Shown: positions 36,245-45,562 of the stretch, one piece after another
Layout: each line of letters begins with the position of its first letter
Position numbering within the stretch: the first letter of the stretch is position 1
Assembly (NCBI RefSeq): GCF_002082565.1
Contig: NZ_CP020562.1
Coordinates: 2,852,001 to 2,916,000, forward strand
Direction of reading: 5' to 3'
DNA: 64,000 nucleotides
Source: Halomonas sp. GT
GTDB taxonomy: Bacteria > Pseudomonadota > Gammaproteobacteria > Pseudomonadales > Halomonadaceae
Position numbers and translations under genes: made by a program
The notes under the pieces: generated by a model
What the model was told of the DNA's origin: nothing
Seen by the model: the letters and a program-made list of their open reading frames with translations, nothing else
Databases searched by the model: none

Positions 36245-36877
36245 ATGCTAGGAATCGTCGCCTATGCCCTGGGCGCTATGTATACGCCTGGGCCTGTGAA
36301 TCTGCTGGGCTTAAACGTTGGCATCAATGGTCAAGCCAAAAAATCGCTCGGTTTTTGTCTGGGAGTAGGCACCGCGATGTTTGCTTACTTATTACTGTTG
36401 GGCTGGGCAGGCGCCGCTTGGATCGACGATGAGGCACTGATCGTCGTGAGCGCGTTGGGGTGTAGCTATATTGTTTATCTCGCAATAAAAATTGCCTGTT
36501 CAAGCGCTGATTTAAGTAGCGACTTAAACACCCAGTTAAACAACCATGACCACACCGCACATCTGCTGCGTTTTCGCGATGGGTTGGTGATGCAACTGCT
36601 TAACCCAAAAGCCATTATTGCCACCCTACCCCTTGCCACACTGCAATTTCCTGCGGCAGGTATTGAGGGGATTAGCTTGGTGGTTTGGGCATTCGGGCTG
36701 GCAATATTAGCCGCTGGCGCACCCGGCAGTTATGTCTTGATGGGCAGTTTGGTTGGCCAGCGCATTCAAAGCGCAGGGATCATTAAGAGCTTCAACTGGG
36801 TAATGGCGGGGCTGCTGGTCGCCGTGGCGTTATCGATTGGCTATGAGCATGTTTGGCTGCCGCTTAACGCTAGCTAG
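36245..36877 (+). CDS. LysE-family amino-acid exporter
   Basis: This 210-residue inner-membrane protein has five to six hydrophobic helices and the LysE/RhtB signature YTPGPVNLLGLNVGINGQAK near the N-terminus. NPKAIIATLPLATLQF lies in the central part. Such proteins export amino acids. It is cotranscribed with the upstream AraC gene and has AGGCC as a weak ribosome-binding site. The substrate is unknown; proximity to the DapA-like aldolase is the only hint. Confidence 0.88.
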   Translation: MLGIVAYALGAMYTPGPVNLLGLNVGINGQAKKSLGFCLGVGTAMFAYLLLLGWAGAAWIDDEALIVVSALGCSYIVYLAIKIACSSADLSSDLNTQLNNHDHTAHLLRFRDGLVMQLLNPKAIIATLPLATLQFPAAGIEGISLVVWAFGLAILAAGAPGSYVLMGSLVGQRIQSAGIIKSFNWVMAGLLVAVALSIGYEHVWLPLNAS

Positions 36878-36936
36878 CCTGATGACACAGGTAGCGAGCA
36901 TTCTAACCATTGATTGCTCGCTACATTTGCGGTGTG

Positions 36937-37173
36937 TCACGCACCTTCTTGCGCCCTGGCAATAGCGGCAGAAATAGCAGACGTTGCCTGCGGGCTGTTT
37001 TTCCAGCAGGTGGTGTGCAGCATGGCGGCCACCATTTCCGCTATCTCATCAACTTGGCGGGCGGCCAGCTCAGCAAATGAGTCGATACCAACCTCTTCAA
37101 AACGCTTAATGACAGTGGGACCAACGCCTTTCACACTTAAAAGTGCATCTCTTTCTGCATCAGTAAAGGCCAC
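36937..37173 (-). CDS. Small helix-hairpin-helix protein
   Basis: This 78-residue protein contains a HhH motif, LLSVKGVGPTVIKRFEEVGI (about residues 11-30), with a second helical pair behind it. HhH motifs bind DNA backbone non-specifically. No nuclease or polymerase domain is attached. It is followed by genes on the same strand (VOC, SLOG-type) but gaps suggest separate units. Function unknown. Confidence 0.75.
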   Translation of the reverse strand: MAFTDAERDALLSVKGVGPTVIKRFEEVGIDSFAELAARQVDEIAEMVAAMLHTTCWKNSPQATSAISAAIARAQEGA

Positions 37174-37223
37174 TTATATCATCCTCTTGAATCTGTTTTA
37201 AAAGGGGAAGCGATAGTAGCACC

Positions 37224-37583
37224 TTATGTGAGCACCTCTGACCAAACCGCAAACTCATTGCCACTGGGTTCTAGGAAGTGAAAGCGAAAGCCGCCTGGGA
37301 ATTCGAAAATAGGCTGAATGACGTCACCACCGTTTTTCTCTACCTTAGCAAGTGTTGCGTTAATATCTGCGCTGTAAAACACTAACAATGCGCCGCCATT
37401 AGCGGTTCGGCTGCAAGCATCTGAATGATAAAAGCCGCCATCTAACCCCTGGTTGGAAAATGCACTGTATTCAGGGCCGTAATCAACGAACTCCCAGCCA
37501 AACACCACCGTGAAAAACGCTTTTGTCGCCGCTAAATCTTTCGCTGCAAATTCGACGTAATTAAGTTTTTCATGCGTGTGCAT
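37224..37583 (-). CDS. VOC-family (glyoxalase-like) protein
   Basis: This 119-residue vicinal-oxygen-chelate protein consists of paired beta-alpha-beta-beta-beta modules: LNYVEFAAKDLAATKAFFTV at the N-terminus and a second module ending FRFHLFLEPSGNEFAVW-like (here RFHFLEPSGNEFAVW). The metal-ligand Glu residues appear in both halves. AAAGGAA precedes the start. Possible roles include glyoxalase or antibiotic-binding activity; none can be chosen from sequence. Confidence 0.85.
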   Translation of the reverse strand: MHTHEKLNYVEFAAKDLAATKAFFTVVFGWEFVDYGPEYSAFSNQGLDGGFYHSDACSRTANGGALLVFYSADINATLAKVEKNGGDVIQPIFEFPGGFRFHFLEPSGNEFAVWSEVLT

Positions 37584-37606
37584 TGGCTTGTTCCTTTAAG
37601 CTTAGT

Positions 37607-38071
37607 CTAGCGTGATTGTTTAATAACCAGCTCAACCGCTTGCTTAACGTACGCATACATTACTGGGCAAGTACTGGCTCTGGGGCCTGCCACGTTTAAG
37701 ACGCTAATGTTGCGGTCATGCACAAAGTCGGCAAGCAGCATCGCCGCGTGCAGTGGGTCTATCAGCTCAACATCAATTAGTTTGTAGGGTTTTGATTGCT
37801 GAATACAGAAAAGTGCAGTGGCTTCTGTTCCCCCTTGAAGATAAGACGCATAGAAGATGGCGGTGCCATCCGCGTTCTGTACATTTTGATGGTTGCGCTG
37901 ACGGTAATCACCGCTCACTTCTTCGAGGGTATAGATACTGCTCATTGGCCCATCTTCGGCCATTCTGCCCACTGGGCAAGTTCCACCAATGGGAAAATCT
38001 AATGTTAAGGCAGCATCAAGAGCCGCCCTATCAGCGCCTGTTTGGCCGCCACTCATAATTTTGGAAAGCAT
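37607..38071 (-). CDS. SLOG-type putative molybdenum carrier (YpsA-related)
   Basis: This 154-residue Rossmann-like protein starts LSKIMSGGQTGADRAALDAAL, the nucleotide-binding signature of the cpYpsA/putative molybdenum carrier family (PF12694), and has PVGRMAEDGPM next. SLOG proteins bind nucleotides or related ligands, and some sense or process nucleotide signals. Whether this family carries molybdenum in vivo is not settled. It lies directly upstream of the VOC gene on the same strand (23-bp gap). Confidence 0.82.
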   Translation of the reverse strand: MLSKIMSGGQTGADRAALDAALTLDFPIGGTCPVGRMAEDGPMSSIYTLEEVSGDYRQRNHQNVQNADGTAIFYASYLQGGTEATALFCIQQSKPYKLIDVELIDPLHAAMLLADFVHDRNISVLNVAGPRASTCPVMYAYVKQAVELVIKQSR

Positions 38072-38150
38072 AAATTAGCCACGTGTCTCTGATCGAGCGG
38101 CAAACGCGTTTGCCACGCGGTGTTGTAAGTGAAAACGGACGTTGTAAAAC

Positions 38151-38471
38151 CTACTGCCCGAAGCCTATCCCCAAGCTCAGTGCTTGAAGACCATCGAACT
38201 CAACGCTAACGTCGTCTGAAAACACCGGGTGCCCTTGCACCACCATGTTCACGGCTGCCTGAGAACCGCGGTAAGTAACGGTTACTGTCAGTTCTGCAGA
38301 GGTGTTAATCGGCGCGAATAGACCATATTCAACGTTATCAACACTTACCGAAGACAGACCGCGATCATCCAATTGCTGCTGCACTTCTTGTTTTACGGCG
38401 ACTCCGTAATAGATATAGATGCCCACGTAGCCAATTGCCAGTAGTACAACCAATGAAAAGAGCTTTCCCAT
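38151..38471 (-). CDS. Small membrane-anchored protein of unknown function
   Basis: This 106-residue protein has one N-terminal hydrophobic helix (residues 3-26) and a beta-rich periplasmic domain containing SSVSVDNVEYGLFAPINTSA and VTVTYRGSQAAVNM. GAGGG precedes the start. I do not recognise a family. Orientation with a short cytoplasmic N-terminus suggests the soluble part faces the periplasm. Confidence 0.6.
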   Translation of the reverse strand: MGKLFSLVVLLAIGYVGIYIYYGVAVKQEVQQQLDDRGLSSVSVDNVEYGLFAPINTSAELTVTVTYRGSQAAVNMVVQGHPVFSDDVSVEFDGLQALSLGIGFGQ

Positions 38472-38857
38472 TATTATCCCTCGGGGTGATGAAATCCTTA
38501 TGGTTGCGGCCTTCGGCCAGCAATCGCGAGCGCTGATAATGCCTGCCGTAGTATGTAGCTACAAGCACTGAAAAATGAACATTATTTACAAACTAGAGAG
38601 TAGGGCTCTAATGGAGAGGTGTCGGGAATGGGTGGCATGTTGTTCACGGCGAACATTTCGCTACCGTCATCCGAGACTACGGTAACGATCGGCACGAGGC
38701 ACCAGAGGATTTTTGCTGTGTTCATTCCTCATCGTTGGACATGAACTAAAATGGTCGCCTCCTAGGCTGGTAGCAAGACGCGAAAAAGAGCAGGCGCTGT
38801 TAGCCTGCTCTCTTAACGTATCGTTCTTTTTACTCTGCTTCTATAAACCGGCTTCTA
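38472..38857. other. Intergenic region with the trp terminator
   Basis: This 386-bp gap contains the trpBA terminator (38783-38811). The rest (38472-38782) should hold the promoter of the small membrane protein; I see no further gene or repeat. A 61-codon plus-strand frame has no ribosome-binding site. Confidence 0.5.
38783..38811 (-). terminator. Rho-independent terminator of trpBA
   Basis: A 9-bp stem (AGAGCAGGC / GCCTGCTCT, loop of 7) is followed on the minus strand by TTTTT. It lies 47 bp past the trpA stop. Confidence 0.88.
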
Positions 38858-39697
38858 TCAACAGGCTTGTGGCTCGCTCGCTGTTCGGCATGCCCTAACG
38901 CTTTCAGCCAACTCACTGACTAAGCTATGCACCCGCTTGACGGCTTCGTCAGGCGTATTGGCATGTTCAATACAGTCAACAAGGGCAGAGCCGACCACCA
39001 CTGCATCGCTAAAGCGGCCAATGGTCGCGGCTTGCTCGGCGGTGCGAATGCCAAAGCCGACAGCAATCGGCAGTTCGGTGTGTTCACGTAGTTGGGCTAC
39101 CGAGCGCTCTAACCGTTCTGGTGTAGGGGCACTGCCGCCGGTAACCCCCGCTACGGATACGTAATAGATAAATCCAGAGGCGTTACTCAATACGTTGGGC
39201 AGACGTTTAGCATCCGTGGTCGGGGTCGCTAGGCGAATAAAATCAATGCCATGTTGAGCCGCTGGCTGGCAGAGTTCTTCGTCATGCTCGGGGGGTAAAT
39301 CCACCACAATCAGGCCATCGACCCCTGCACTGGCAGCATCAACAAGAAAACGCTCAACGCCATAGCAGTAGATAGGGTTGTAGTAGCCCATCAGCACGAT
39401 TGGTGTGGTGCTGTTCTGTTCGCGGAAACGGCGCACCATGTCCAACGTTTTAACTTGGGTTTGGCCGCCTTCAAGTGCACGCAGCGCGGCTTTTTGAATG
39501 GCAGGCCCATCGGCCATGGGATCACTGAACGGCATGCCAAGTTCGATGATATCCACCCCGGCTTCTGGTAGCCCATGCAGTAGGCGGCGAGAAGTCTCAG
39601 CATCCGGGTCCCCTGCCGTCAGGTAGCTGACCAGTGCTGGGCGATTTTGCTGTTTGAGCGCCGCAAAGCAGTGCTCAAGGCGAGACGTGTTATTCAT
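38858..39697 (-). CDS. trpA: Tryptophan synthase alpha subunit
   Basis: TrpA cleaves indole-3-glycerol phosphate to indole and glyceraldehyde 3-phosphate and channels indole to TrpB. The 279-residue protein has the catalytic Glu52 ([11 protein letters not shown]) and Asp63 (PMADGP), and the phosphate-binding GFGIRTAEQ near the C-terminus. Homology and AAGGAG favour the start at 39697. An earlier ATG at 39721 forms an ATGA overlap with the trpB stop and would add eight residues. It is the second gene of trpBA. Confidence 0.97.
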   Translation of the reverse strand: MNNTSRLEHCFAALKQQNRPALVSYLTAGDPDAETSRRLLHGLPEAGVDIIELGMPFSDPMADGPAIQKAALRALEGGQTQVKTLDMVRRFREQNSTTPIVLMGYYNPIYCYGVERFLVDAASAGVDGLIVVDLPPEHDEELCQPAAQHGIDFIRLATPTTDAKRLPNVLSNASGFIYYVSVAGVTGGSAPTPERLERSVAQLREHTELPIAVGFGIRTAEQAATIGRFSDAVVVGSALVDCIEHANTPDEAVKRVHSLVSELAESVRACRTASEPQAC

Positions 39698-39717
39698 AGC
39701 AGGCTCCTTGTGCGCAC

Positions 39718-40935
39718 TCATAGGTTTTTAACGCCGAATTTGTCGCCCAGGTGATGGGCCACGCTCATCATGTCCTTATCGCCACGACCGCTTAGATTGA
39801 CCACCATTAAGTGGTCGCGTGGCAACGTAGGTGCTCGCTTGGCGACTTCAGCCAGGGCGTGGGCGGTTTCAAGAGCAGGAATAATGCCTTCTTGGCGGCA
39901 GCATATCTGGAAGGCTTCCAGCGCTTCGTCGTCGGTGGCGGAAACGTACTCTACCCGCCCCTGCTCATGAAGCCATGCATGTTCTGGACCGATGCCGGGG
40001 TAATCCAGCCCAGCTGAAATTGAGTGGGCATCGATAATTTGGCCATCCTCGTTTTGCAGCAGGTAGGTGCGATTACCATGCAGAACGCCTGGCGTGCCGC
40101 CGTTCAAGCTGGCCGCATGCAGGCCACTTTTAACCCCCTTCCCGCCTGCCTCTACACCTATCATCTTGACGTCTGGATCGTTGATGAAGGGATAGAACAG
40201 CCCCATTGCATTAGAACCGCCGCCGACACAAGCGACCAGTGAATCCGGCAAGCGGCCCTGCTTTTCGAGCATTTGACTGCGGGTTTCATGACCAATCACG
40301 GCTTGGAAGTCTCGCACCATGGCAGGGTATGGATGCGGCCCAGCCACGGTACCGATAATATAGAAAGTGTCATCGACGTTGGTCACCCAGTCGCGCAGCG
40401 CTTCATTCATGGCATCTTTGAGGGTACCTGTGCCTGAAGTGACCGGCACGATTTCCGCACCCAACAATTTCATGCGAAAAACGTTGGGCTGCTGGCGTTC
40501 GATGTCGGTTGCGCCCATATAGATGACACAAGGCAAGCCAAAACGCGCTGCTACCGTGGCGGTGGCCACCCCATGCATACCTGCGCCGGTTTCGGCAATG
40601 ATGCGCTTTTTGCCCATCTGCTTGGCGAGCAGTACTTGGCCGATGCAGTTGTTGATCTTGTGCGCGCCTGTGTGGTTAAGCTCTTCGCGCTTGAGATAAA
40701 TACTCGCCCCGCCGAAATGCTCGGTCAGACGTTCTGCGAAATAAAGTGGGCTCGGCCGCCCCACGTAATCCCCTTGAAAATAGGCGAGCTGGCGCTGGAA
40801 TTCGGGGTCATTTTTAGCGGCGGCATATTCATCTTGCAGCTCTAAAATGAGCGGCATGAGCGTTTCAGCGACAAAGCGGCCGCCGAAGCTGCCAAATAGT
40901 CCGTTGGCATCGGGCAGATTCACGAATTGGTTCAT
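39718..40935 (-). CDS. trpB: Tryptophan synthase beta subunit
   Basis: TrpB condenses indole and serine to tryptophan using PLP. The 405-residue protein carries the Schiff-base lysine K93 in [13 protein letters not shown], and the phosphate-binding [12 protein letters not shown] segment. AGAGG precedes the ATG at 40935; 35 upstream in-frame codons fall in the trpI-trpB control region and have no homology. trpBA is transcribed away from trpI, the Pseudomonas-type arrangement in which indole-glycerol phosphate induces the pair. Confidence 0.97.
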   Translation of the reverse strand: MNQFVNLPDANGLFGSFGGRFVAETLMPLILELQDEYAAAKNDPEFQRQLAYFQGDYVGRPSPLYFAERLTEHFGGASIYLKREELNHTGAHKINNCIGQVLLAKQMGKKRIIAETGAGMHGVATATVAARFGLPCVIYMGATDIERQQPNVFRMKLLGAEIVPVTSGTGTLKDAMNEALRDWVTNVDDTFYIIGTVAGPHPYPAMVRDFQAVIGHETRSQMLEKQGRLPDSLVACVGGGSNAMGLFYPFINDPDVKMIGVEAGGKGVKSGLHAASLNGGTPGVLHGNRTYLLQNEDGQIIDAHSISAGLDYPGIGPEHAWLHEQGRVEYVSATDDEALEAFQICCRQEGIIPALETAHALAEVAKRAPTLPRDHLMVVNLSGRGDKDMMSVAHHLGDKFGVKNL

Positions 40936-41050
40936 CACGACCTCTAAGTGCAATATGAGAATTGAGAATGCATTGAAGGTAGCGCAGGCAGGCGGGGATA
41001 AAAATCGATAAGATGTCATCAATAGGTGAGTTTTAATCAACTGTTAAAGC

Positions 41051-41093
41051 AGGTCTATTACACAGGCCTGTCACGACAGGTCTATCACATAGG
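41051..41093. repeat. Imperfect 16-bp repeat in the trpI leader
   Basis: AGGTCTATTACACAGG (41051-41066) recurs as AGGTCTATCACATAGG (41078-41093), two mismatches, 27 bp apart and ending 7 bp before the trpI start. It may be a duplication remnant or part of the control region. Confidence 0.6.
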
Positions 41094-41100
41094 ACAAGCC

Positions 41101-41994
41101 ATGCAGAACAGCATGCCGCCGCTTAGCGCCCTGCGCGCTTTTGAAGCCACAGCCCGATTGGGCAGCGTGACTGCCGCCGCTGATGAGCTAAACGTCACTC
41201 ATGGCGCGGTTAGCCGCCAGTTAAAAAGTCTGGATGAACATTTTGGTGTGGCGCTGTTTGCCAAAGCGGGGCGTGGTCTGATGCTTACTCATCACGGCGT
41301 GCAGCTGCAGAGCGGCGTGGGCGAGGCGTTCTCACGACTGCGCGATAGTTGCGCAGCACTCAAGCATGAGATAGAAGAAACGCCCTTTACCCTGGCCTGC
41401 CCTGGCAGCCTGCTAGCGCGTTGGTTGATTCCTCGACTGGATCGTCTTCACCGTGAACTACCCGAACTAAAACTGCAGGTGGTGGTGAGTGACACCGAAC
41501 AACCCGGTACGTCTTCTGATGCCAGCGCTACCCTGGCATTTACGGAGCCGCCTTGGCCTGCCGATATAGAAGTTATACCACTGATGTCTGAGCAGATTTG
41601 TGCCGTGGCGAGCCCAGTGCTGGCAGCACACATCGACCCAGCCAAGCCAGAATCGTTATTTGCCAACAAGCTGTTAGTGACCGCTTCGCGTCCACAGGCG
41701 TGGCCACAGTGGGCGAGCGCGAAAGGTCTGGAACAACGCGCCTTAGAGGTGGCTCTTCAGCAGGGCCAAGGGTTTGGCCATCTTTATTATCTGATTGAAG
41801 CAGCCGTGGCCGGTTTGGGTGTCGCCATTGCACCCAAACTATTGGTAGAGGATGATTTGAGCAGCGGGCGGCTAATAGCTCCGTGGGGATGTATCGAAAC
41901 GCCCGCACGACTCTGTCTGTTGCTACCTAAACACGCCAACAGTCGCCGCAGCGAGCCGCTGGCGGAGTGGTTTAAGCAGGCGCTTAACGATTGA
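41101..41994 (+). CDS. trpI: LysR-family regulator of trpBA
   Basis: This 297-residue LysR regulator opens MPPLSALRAFEATARLGSV (after five residues) with the HTH AADELNVTHGAVSRQLKSL, which is characteristic of the GcvA/TrpI branch. It is divergent from trpBA with a 165-bp intergenic region. In Pseudomonas TrpI activates trpBA when indole-glycerol phosphate binds. I chose the start at 41101; an earlier frame-open ATG (41026) would read through the control region. The assignment as TrpI is from position plus subfamily. Confidence 0.85.
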   Translation: MQNSMPPLSALRAFEATARLGSVTAAADELNVTHGAVSRQLKSLDEHFGVALFAKAGRGLMLTHHGVQLQSGVGEAFSRLRDSCAALKHEIEETPFTLACPGSLLARWLIPRLDRLHRELPELKLQVVVSDTEQPGTSSDASATLAFTEPPWPADIEVIPLMSEQICAVASPVLAAHIDPAKPESLFANKLLVTASRPQAWPQWASAKGLEQRALEVALQQGQGFGHLYYLIEAAVAGLGVAIAPKLLVEDDLSSGRLIAPWGCIETPARLCLLLPKHANSRRSEPLAEWFKQALND

Positions 41995-42024
41995 GTTATA
42001 TCAAGTATTTATTACGCAGGGCGG

Positions 42025-42627
42025 CTACACAAATGCCGTCTGCTGAAAACTATCCCGGGTTATCACTGCAGCATGCCACGCCTGGAGCTGAGGGTACGCT
42101 TCCTTCCAATGCACCTCTGGCAATCTGAAGGCTATATAATCTAGCGCAACGGCACTGGCGATTTCACCAAGAGTAATCGACGGCGTCAGCTGGCTTTCGT
42201 GAAGCTCGCTGTTCAGTTGCTCCACAATTCGTTGCATAGCTCGCTGGCGTCTTCGTCCAAGCTCACTTTGATCAATCTCTGTACCATAGTGTTTTCTCGC
42301 GATAACGGTCGTAAACGCAACATCCATAAGATTCTGACCAAGCCCGGCCAGGTGCAATACATCCGCTAATCGGGATTGGGGAATCATAGGCAAGCTGGGG
42401 CTGACGCTATCAAGATAAACAGCAATCAGCATCGACTCACTAAGTGTCGTGCCATCGTTTGTCACTAGCGCGGGGATTCGTCCAGCGGGATTAACGTCTA
42501 GCAACGCTTTGTCATCTGCCCAGGGATCGCACCAGCGCAATGTAACGTCATCCACCAGATATTTCTCAAGTAAGATGATCCGCGCTAGGCGCGCATAGGG
42601 TGACGTTGCGTTAAGGAAAAGTTGCAT
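42025..42627 (-). CDS. Glutathione S-transferase family protein
   Basis: This 200-residue protein has an N-terminal thioredoxin fold (MQLFLNATSPYARLARIIL) with the GST segment TTLSESMLIAVYLD (about 60-73), and an all-helical C-terminal domain with ITLGEIASAVALDYI. The TSPYARL stretch holds the probable catalytic Ser. GGAGG precedes the start. It lies 2 bp after the MFS gene stop, so the two form an operon that faces the divergent LysR gene. Detoxification plus export is a plausible joint role. Confidence 0.88.
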   Translation of the reverse strand: MQLFLNATSPYARLARIILLEKYLVDDVTLRWCDPWADDKALLDVNPAGRIPALVTNDGTTLSESMLIAVYLDSVSPSLPMIPQSRLADVLHLAGLGQNLMDVAFTTVIARKHYGTEIDQSELGRRRQRAMQRIVEQLNSELHESQLTPSITLGEIASAVALDYIAFRLPEVHWKEAYPQLQAWHAAVITRDSFQQTAFV

Positions 42628-42629
42628 TA

Positions 42630-43862
42630 TTACCTCCGCTTCTTGGTAGTGAGAGGATCAGGAGAATGAGCAACAGGAGAGCGAGGAGCGTGGCGCTGCT
42701 GTAGGACTCGGCTTAGCAGCACCAGTACAAAGCCGCCTACCAACACCAAGCTGCTAATCGCAAATAGCGGTGAATAAGTGCCCCAGGCTACATATAGCCC
42801 AGCCATCGCGTAGCCAGAAAACGCCTGAGCTGCAGCGAAGGCAGCCGTCGCTTGCCCCCAGATTTTTTTGTGGCCACTGGGGCCAACTAACTCAGCAAGT
42901 CGCCCAGACGTCAGCGCCACAATGCCAGGGATCATCGCGCCCACCACAAACGAAGAAACTGACTGACTAAGAAACGCGAGCGAAAAGATCGGCAGAGATA
43001 CAGCGGCAGCCTTGGCTAAAAAAGCGAGGGTTAAACCACGATGCCAGCCCACTCTTCGCGCCAACGCGCCTATCATCAGTGGCCCGCACACAGCGCCCAA
43101 GCCGAAAATCCCCCACTGAAGAGAAGCAGCTTGATGTCCTAAGGCATTTTCTCTGGCGAGATAATCCACCCAAAACACGGTATGGGGAACAAACCCGATG
43201 GCGTCCAGGGCATACGCTCCAATCACCAGTAGCACGGCGATTTTTACTCCTGCATACCCTTTCTGGCTCGCCGCCCCTTCCTTACCTGCCACCGGAGGTA
43301 AGGAAATCCGAGTAATACCACGGTCACCTAGCAACCCCGCCGCGATGCAGAGCAGACCAAGCGCCCCCCAAGTCGCTGTTAGGCTTAACTCCAGCAGCAT
43401 AGGCACTACCGATGCTGAAAGCAGCGCACCGAGCCCAATGCCAGTGAATACCAGGGCTCCGATAACGGCTCGTCTTTCCGAGGGCGTTGCCGATAGAGCC
43501 ATCGATGGGCCAACCACCATCAGAGTAGCGCCAGCAATACCTGAGACTAATCGCCAAAAGAAGAACCAACTGAAACTACCAGCCCCCGCACAGAGGAAAA
43601 AACTAAGGGCAATCGCCACGAAACTTGCCCCCAACACCGCGCGAACTGGAAAGCGCTCACTCAAGGAGTGAGCGGACAGCGCACCGATAAAGTAGCCCAA
43701 AAGATTGGCAGCCCCTAGGTAAGCCCCTTGGCTGGCGGTAAACCATCCCTGTTCAATCAGTGCAGGTAATAGCGGCGTGTAGGCAAAGCGGGCAATGCCT
43801 ATGCCCGCCAACGTTGCCATCACGCCGGTAACCAGGGCAGGCAAATCTTTGCTGTTGATCAT
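42630..43862 (-). CDS. MFS transporter (YbfB/YjiJ type)
   Basis: This 410-residue protein has twelve hydrophobic segments and begins with GVMATLAGIGIARFAYTPLL, typical of the YbfB/YjiJ branch of the major facilitator superfamily. The first intracellular loop motif is LSERFPVRAVLGAS. The tail is basic. AAGGAC precedes the start. It is cotranscribed with the GST gene. The substrate is unknown. Confidence 0.88.
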   Translation of the reverse strand: MINSKDLPALVTGVMATLAGIGIARFAYTPLLPALIEQGWFTASQGAYLGAANLLGYFIGALSAHSLSERFPVRAVLGASFVAIALSFFLCAGAGSFSWFFFWRLVSGIAGATLMVVGPSMALSATPSERRAVIGALVFTGIGLGALLSASVVPMLLELSLTATWGALGLLCIAAGLLGDRGITRISLPPVAGKEGAASQKGYAGVKIAVLLVIGAYALDAIGFVPHTVFWVDYLARENALGHQAASLQWGIFGLGAVCGPLMIGALARRVGWHRGLTLAFLAKAAAVSLPIFSLAFLSQSVSSFVVGAMIPGIVALTSGRLAELVGPSGHKKIWGQATAAFAAAQAFSGYAMAGLYVAWGTYSPLFAISSLVLVGGFVLVLLSRVLQQRHAPRSPVAHSPDPLTTKKRR

Positions 43863-43970
43863 GTTGCGTCCTTACTGAATCGCTGTGGGGCGAGATTGGC
43901 GACGAGCGTATTTGCCTGTAGCCTACCCACACCGTCAGTTCTTTAAAAACGATTTATAATGATAGTAACT

Positions 43971-43985
43971 ATCTCAATTTGAGAT
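43971..43985. promoter_or_regulatory. LysR-type operator (T-N11-A palindrome)
   Basis: ATCTCAATTTGAGAT is a perfect 7-bp dyad about one base, containing TCTCAATTTGAGA, i.e. T-N11-A, the LysR-box form. It sits between the divergent LysR and MFS/GST genes, 25 bp before the LysR start. Confidence 0.65.
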
Positions 43986-44010
43986 GAAAGCCATTTTGAG
44001 GGAAATAAGG

Positions 44011-44880
44011 ATGCACTTTAAATCGTTGCGGCTGTTTAAGGCGGTGGCAGAAACCGGCAGCTTTATGGCCGCCGCGAATCAATTGCACACGGTGCAATCT
44101 AACGTGACTACGCATATCAAAAAGCTTGAGGAAGAGTTAGGCGCGCAGCTGGTTCATCGCGCTGGTGGCGTGCGCCTTACGTCTGCCGGGCAAGCATTAC
44201 TGGAGTACGCAGAACGGCTGCTAGCAGTACATGACGAAGCGTTAGCGCTATTTCAAAGTACAGGGAATGCTGCTGGGCAACTGCGCTTAGGATCGATGGA
44301 AACGACGATGGCGCTGCGTCTTCCCCCGATACTGGCGGCCTATCATGCCAACTTTCCAGACGTTGATATGACCCTGGCGACAGGCCCCACCGCCAGCTTG
44401 ATCGAGAAACTCATGGCCGGCCAAGCGGATGGCGTGTTTGTGGCAGGCGCTATCGATCATCATCGCTATCATTCGCTCAAGGTCTTCAGCGAACAGCTTG
44501 TACTGGTAAGCTCAACCCCCTTGACGAGCGTGCCCAGCGCTGAAGAACTGCTGACAGCAACGTTTCTGGCGTTTCGTCAGGGATGTAGTTATCGCCAACG
44601 CATCGAATTACTGCTGGCTTCTCAGGGAATTAATGCCGTGCGTGTTTTTGAATTTGGCACGCTGGACGCCATGCTTGGCTGCGTCGCGGCTGGGATGGGG
44701 TACACCGTGCTGCCACGTATTACTATTGAAGCCCACCGGCACCGCTTCGGCATTCACACGATGGAACTGCCCTCCGCCATTGCCAATATCGACACCTACT
44801 TTGTGACAGCAGAACCCGCTACCTGGTCGCCCGCATTAGCGCGTTTCGTCGATACGCTACACCAAGAGGCCAGGCTATAG
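44011..44880 (+). CDS. LysR-family transcriptional regulator
   Basis: This 289-residue regulator starts MHFKSLRLFKAVAETGSFMA with the HTH AANQLHTVQSNVTTHIKKLE and a C-terminal periplasmic-binding-type effector domain. GGAAATAAGG precedes the ATG at 44011; an earlier in-frame ATG (43984) lies inside the putative operator. Divergence from the MFS-GST operon and the palindrome between them indicate that it controls that operon and itself. Confidence 0.92.
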   Translation: MHFKSLRLFKAVAETGSFMAAANQLHTVQSNVTTHIKKLEEELGAQLVHRAGGVRLTSAGQALLEYAERLLAVHDEALALFQSTGNAAGQLRLGSMETTMALRLPPILAAYHANFPDVDMTLATGPTASLIEKLMAGQADGVFVAGAIDHHRYHSLKVFSEQLVLVSSTPLTSVPSAEELLTATFLAFRQGCSYRQRIELLLASQGINAVRVFEFGTLDAMLGCVAAGMGYTVLPRITIEAHRHRFGIHTMELPSAIANIDTYFVTAEPATWSPALARFVDTLHQEARL

Positions 44881-44900
44881 ATCCTGCCTCACTCTTCGTC

Positions 44901-45500
44901 TCATGCCTTTTGAGCAATCAAGTATGCGTGCAGTTCAGGATGTTGGTCATACTCTAGATGCTTGCATACGGCACCTAGCTTTATCAACAGAGATAAAAAA
45001 CCGTTAGTACCGAGCGATGAGTAGTAAACCGGTGGCCCCATGAAGCTGTCGGTGTGATCACCGGGTTCATCGGTGCCACCGAAGGAGAAGATAAATACGC
45101 CACCTTCGTTCAGGCTATTAATAATCCTGGTTATCACAGCTTCCTGCTGAGCCAATGGAATATGCCAGATACTATCCCAAGCAGTAATGACGTCGTAGTT
45201 GCCCGGCGGCTGCCACTGACAAATATCCTGGTGGTGAAAAGTCACGTCTGGATGTTTCTGTTTAGCCAGCCGCACCATTTCAGCAGAAATATCCACCCCT
45301 TCTGGTGTAAAGCCTTCTTGCTTTAGTAGGTCAATAAAACGTCCCGTACAACCACAGCCAATATCCAGCGCCCTGCCTCGATTCTTCACAAACGCTAGCG
45401 CTCTTTTGTGCGCGTCTATACCGTTCGTGAGGTTAAATTTTTCGCTCTGCCAGAGATGAGTGATCTGGTTGTATGCACGGCCAATATCGGCAGGAGTCAT
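44901..45500 (-). CDS. Class I SAM-dependent methyltransferase
   Basis: This protein of about 199 residues has the SAM-binding motif I ALDIGCGCTGRFIDLL, motif II PEGVDISAEMV and the DVITAWDSIWHIP segment. The substrate is unknown. I use the ATG at 45500 (AAAGGG five bases upstream); a GTG at 45536 with AAGGG eight bases before it would add 12 residues and is also possible. It lies 26 bp downstream of the NAD(P)-binding protein gene on the same strand, so they may be cotranscribed. Confidence 0.88.
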   Translation of the reverse strand: MTPADIGRAYNQITHLWQSEKFNLTNGIDAHKRALAFVKNRGRALDIGCGCTGRFIDLLKQEGFTPEGVDISAEMVRLAKQKHPDVTFHHQDICQWQPPGNYDVITAWDSIWHIPLAQQEAVITRIINSLNEGGVFIFSFGGTDEPGDHTDSFMGPPVYYSSLGTNGFLSLLIKLGAVCKHLEYDQHPELHAYLIAQKA

Positions 45501-45562
45501 CGGGGCCCTTTGAGTAAAAAGTGAACAATTGGGCACGTTAAGCCCTTTTTAAGACGAAGTTA

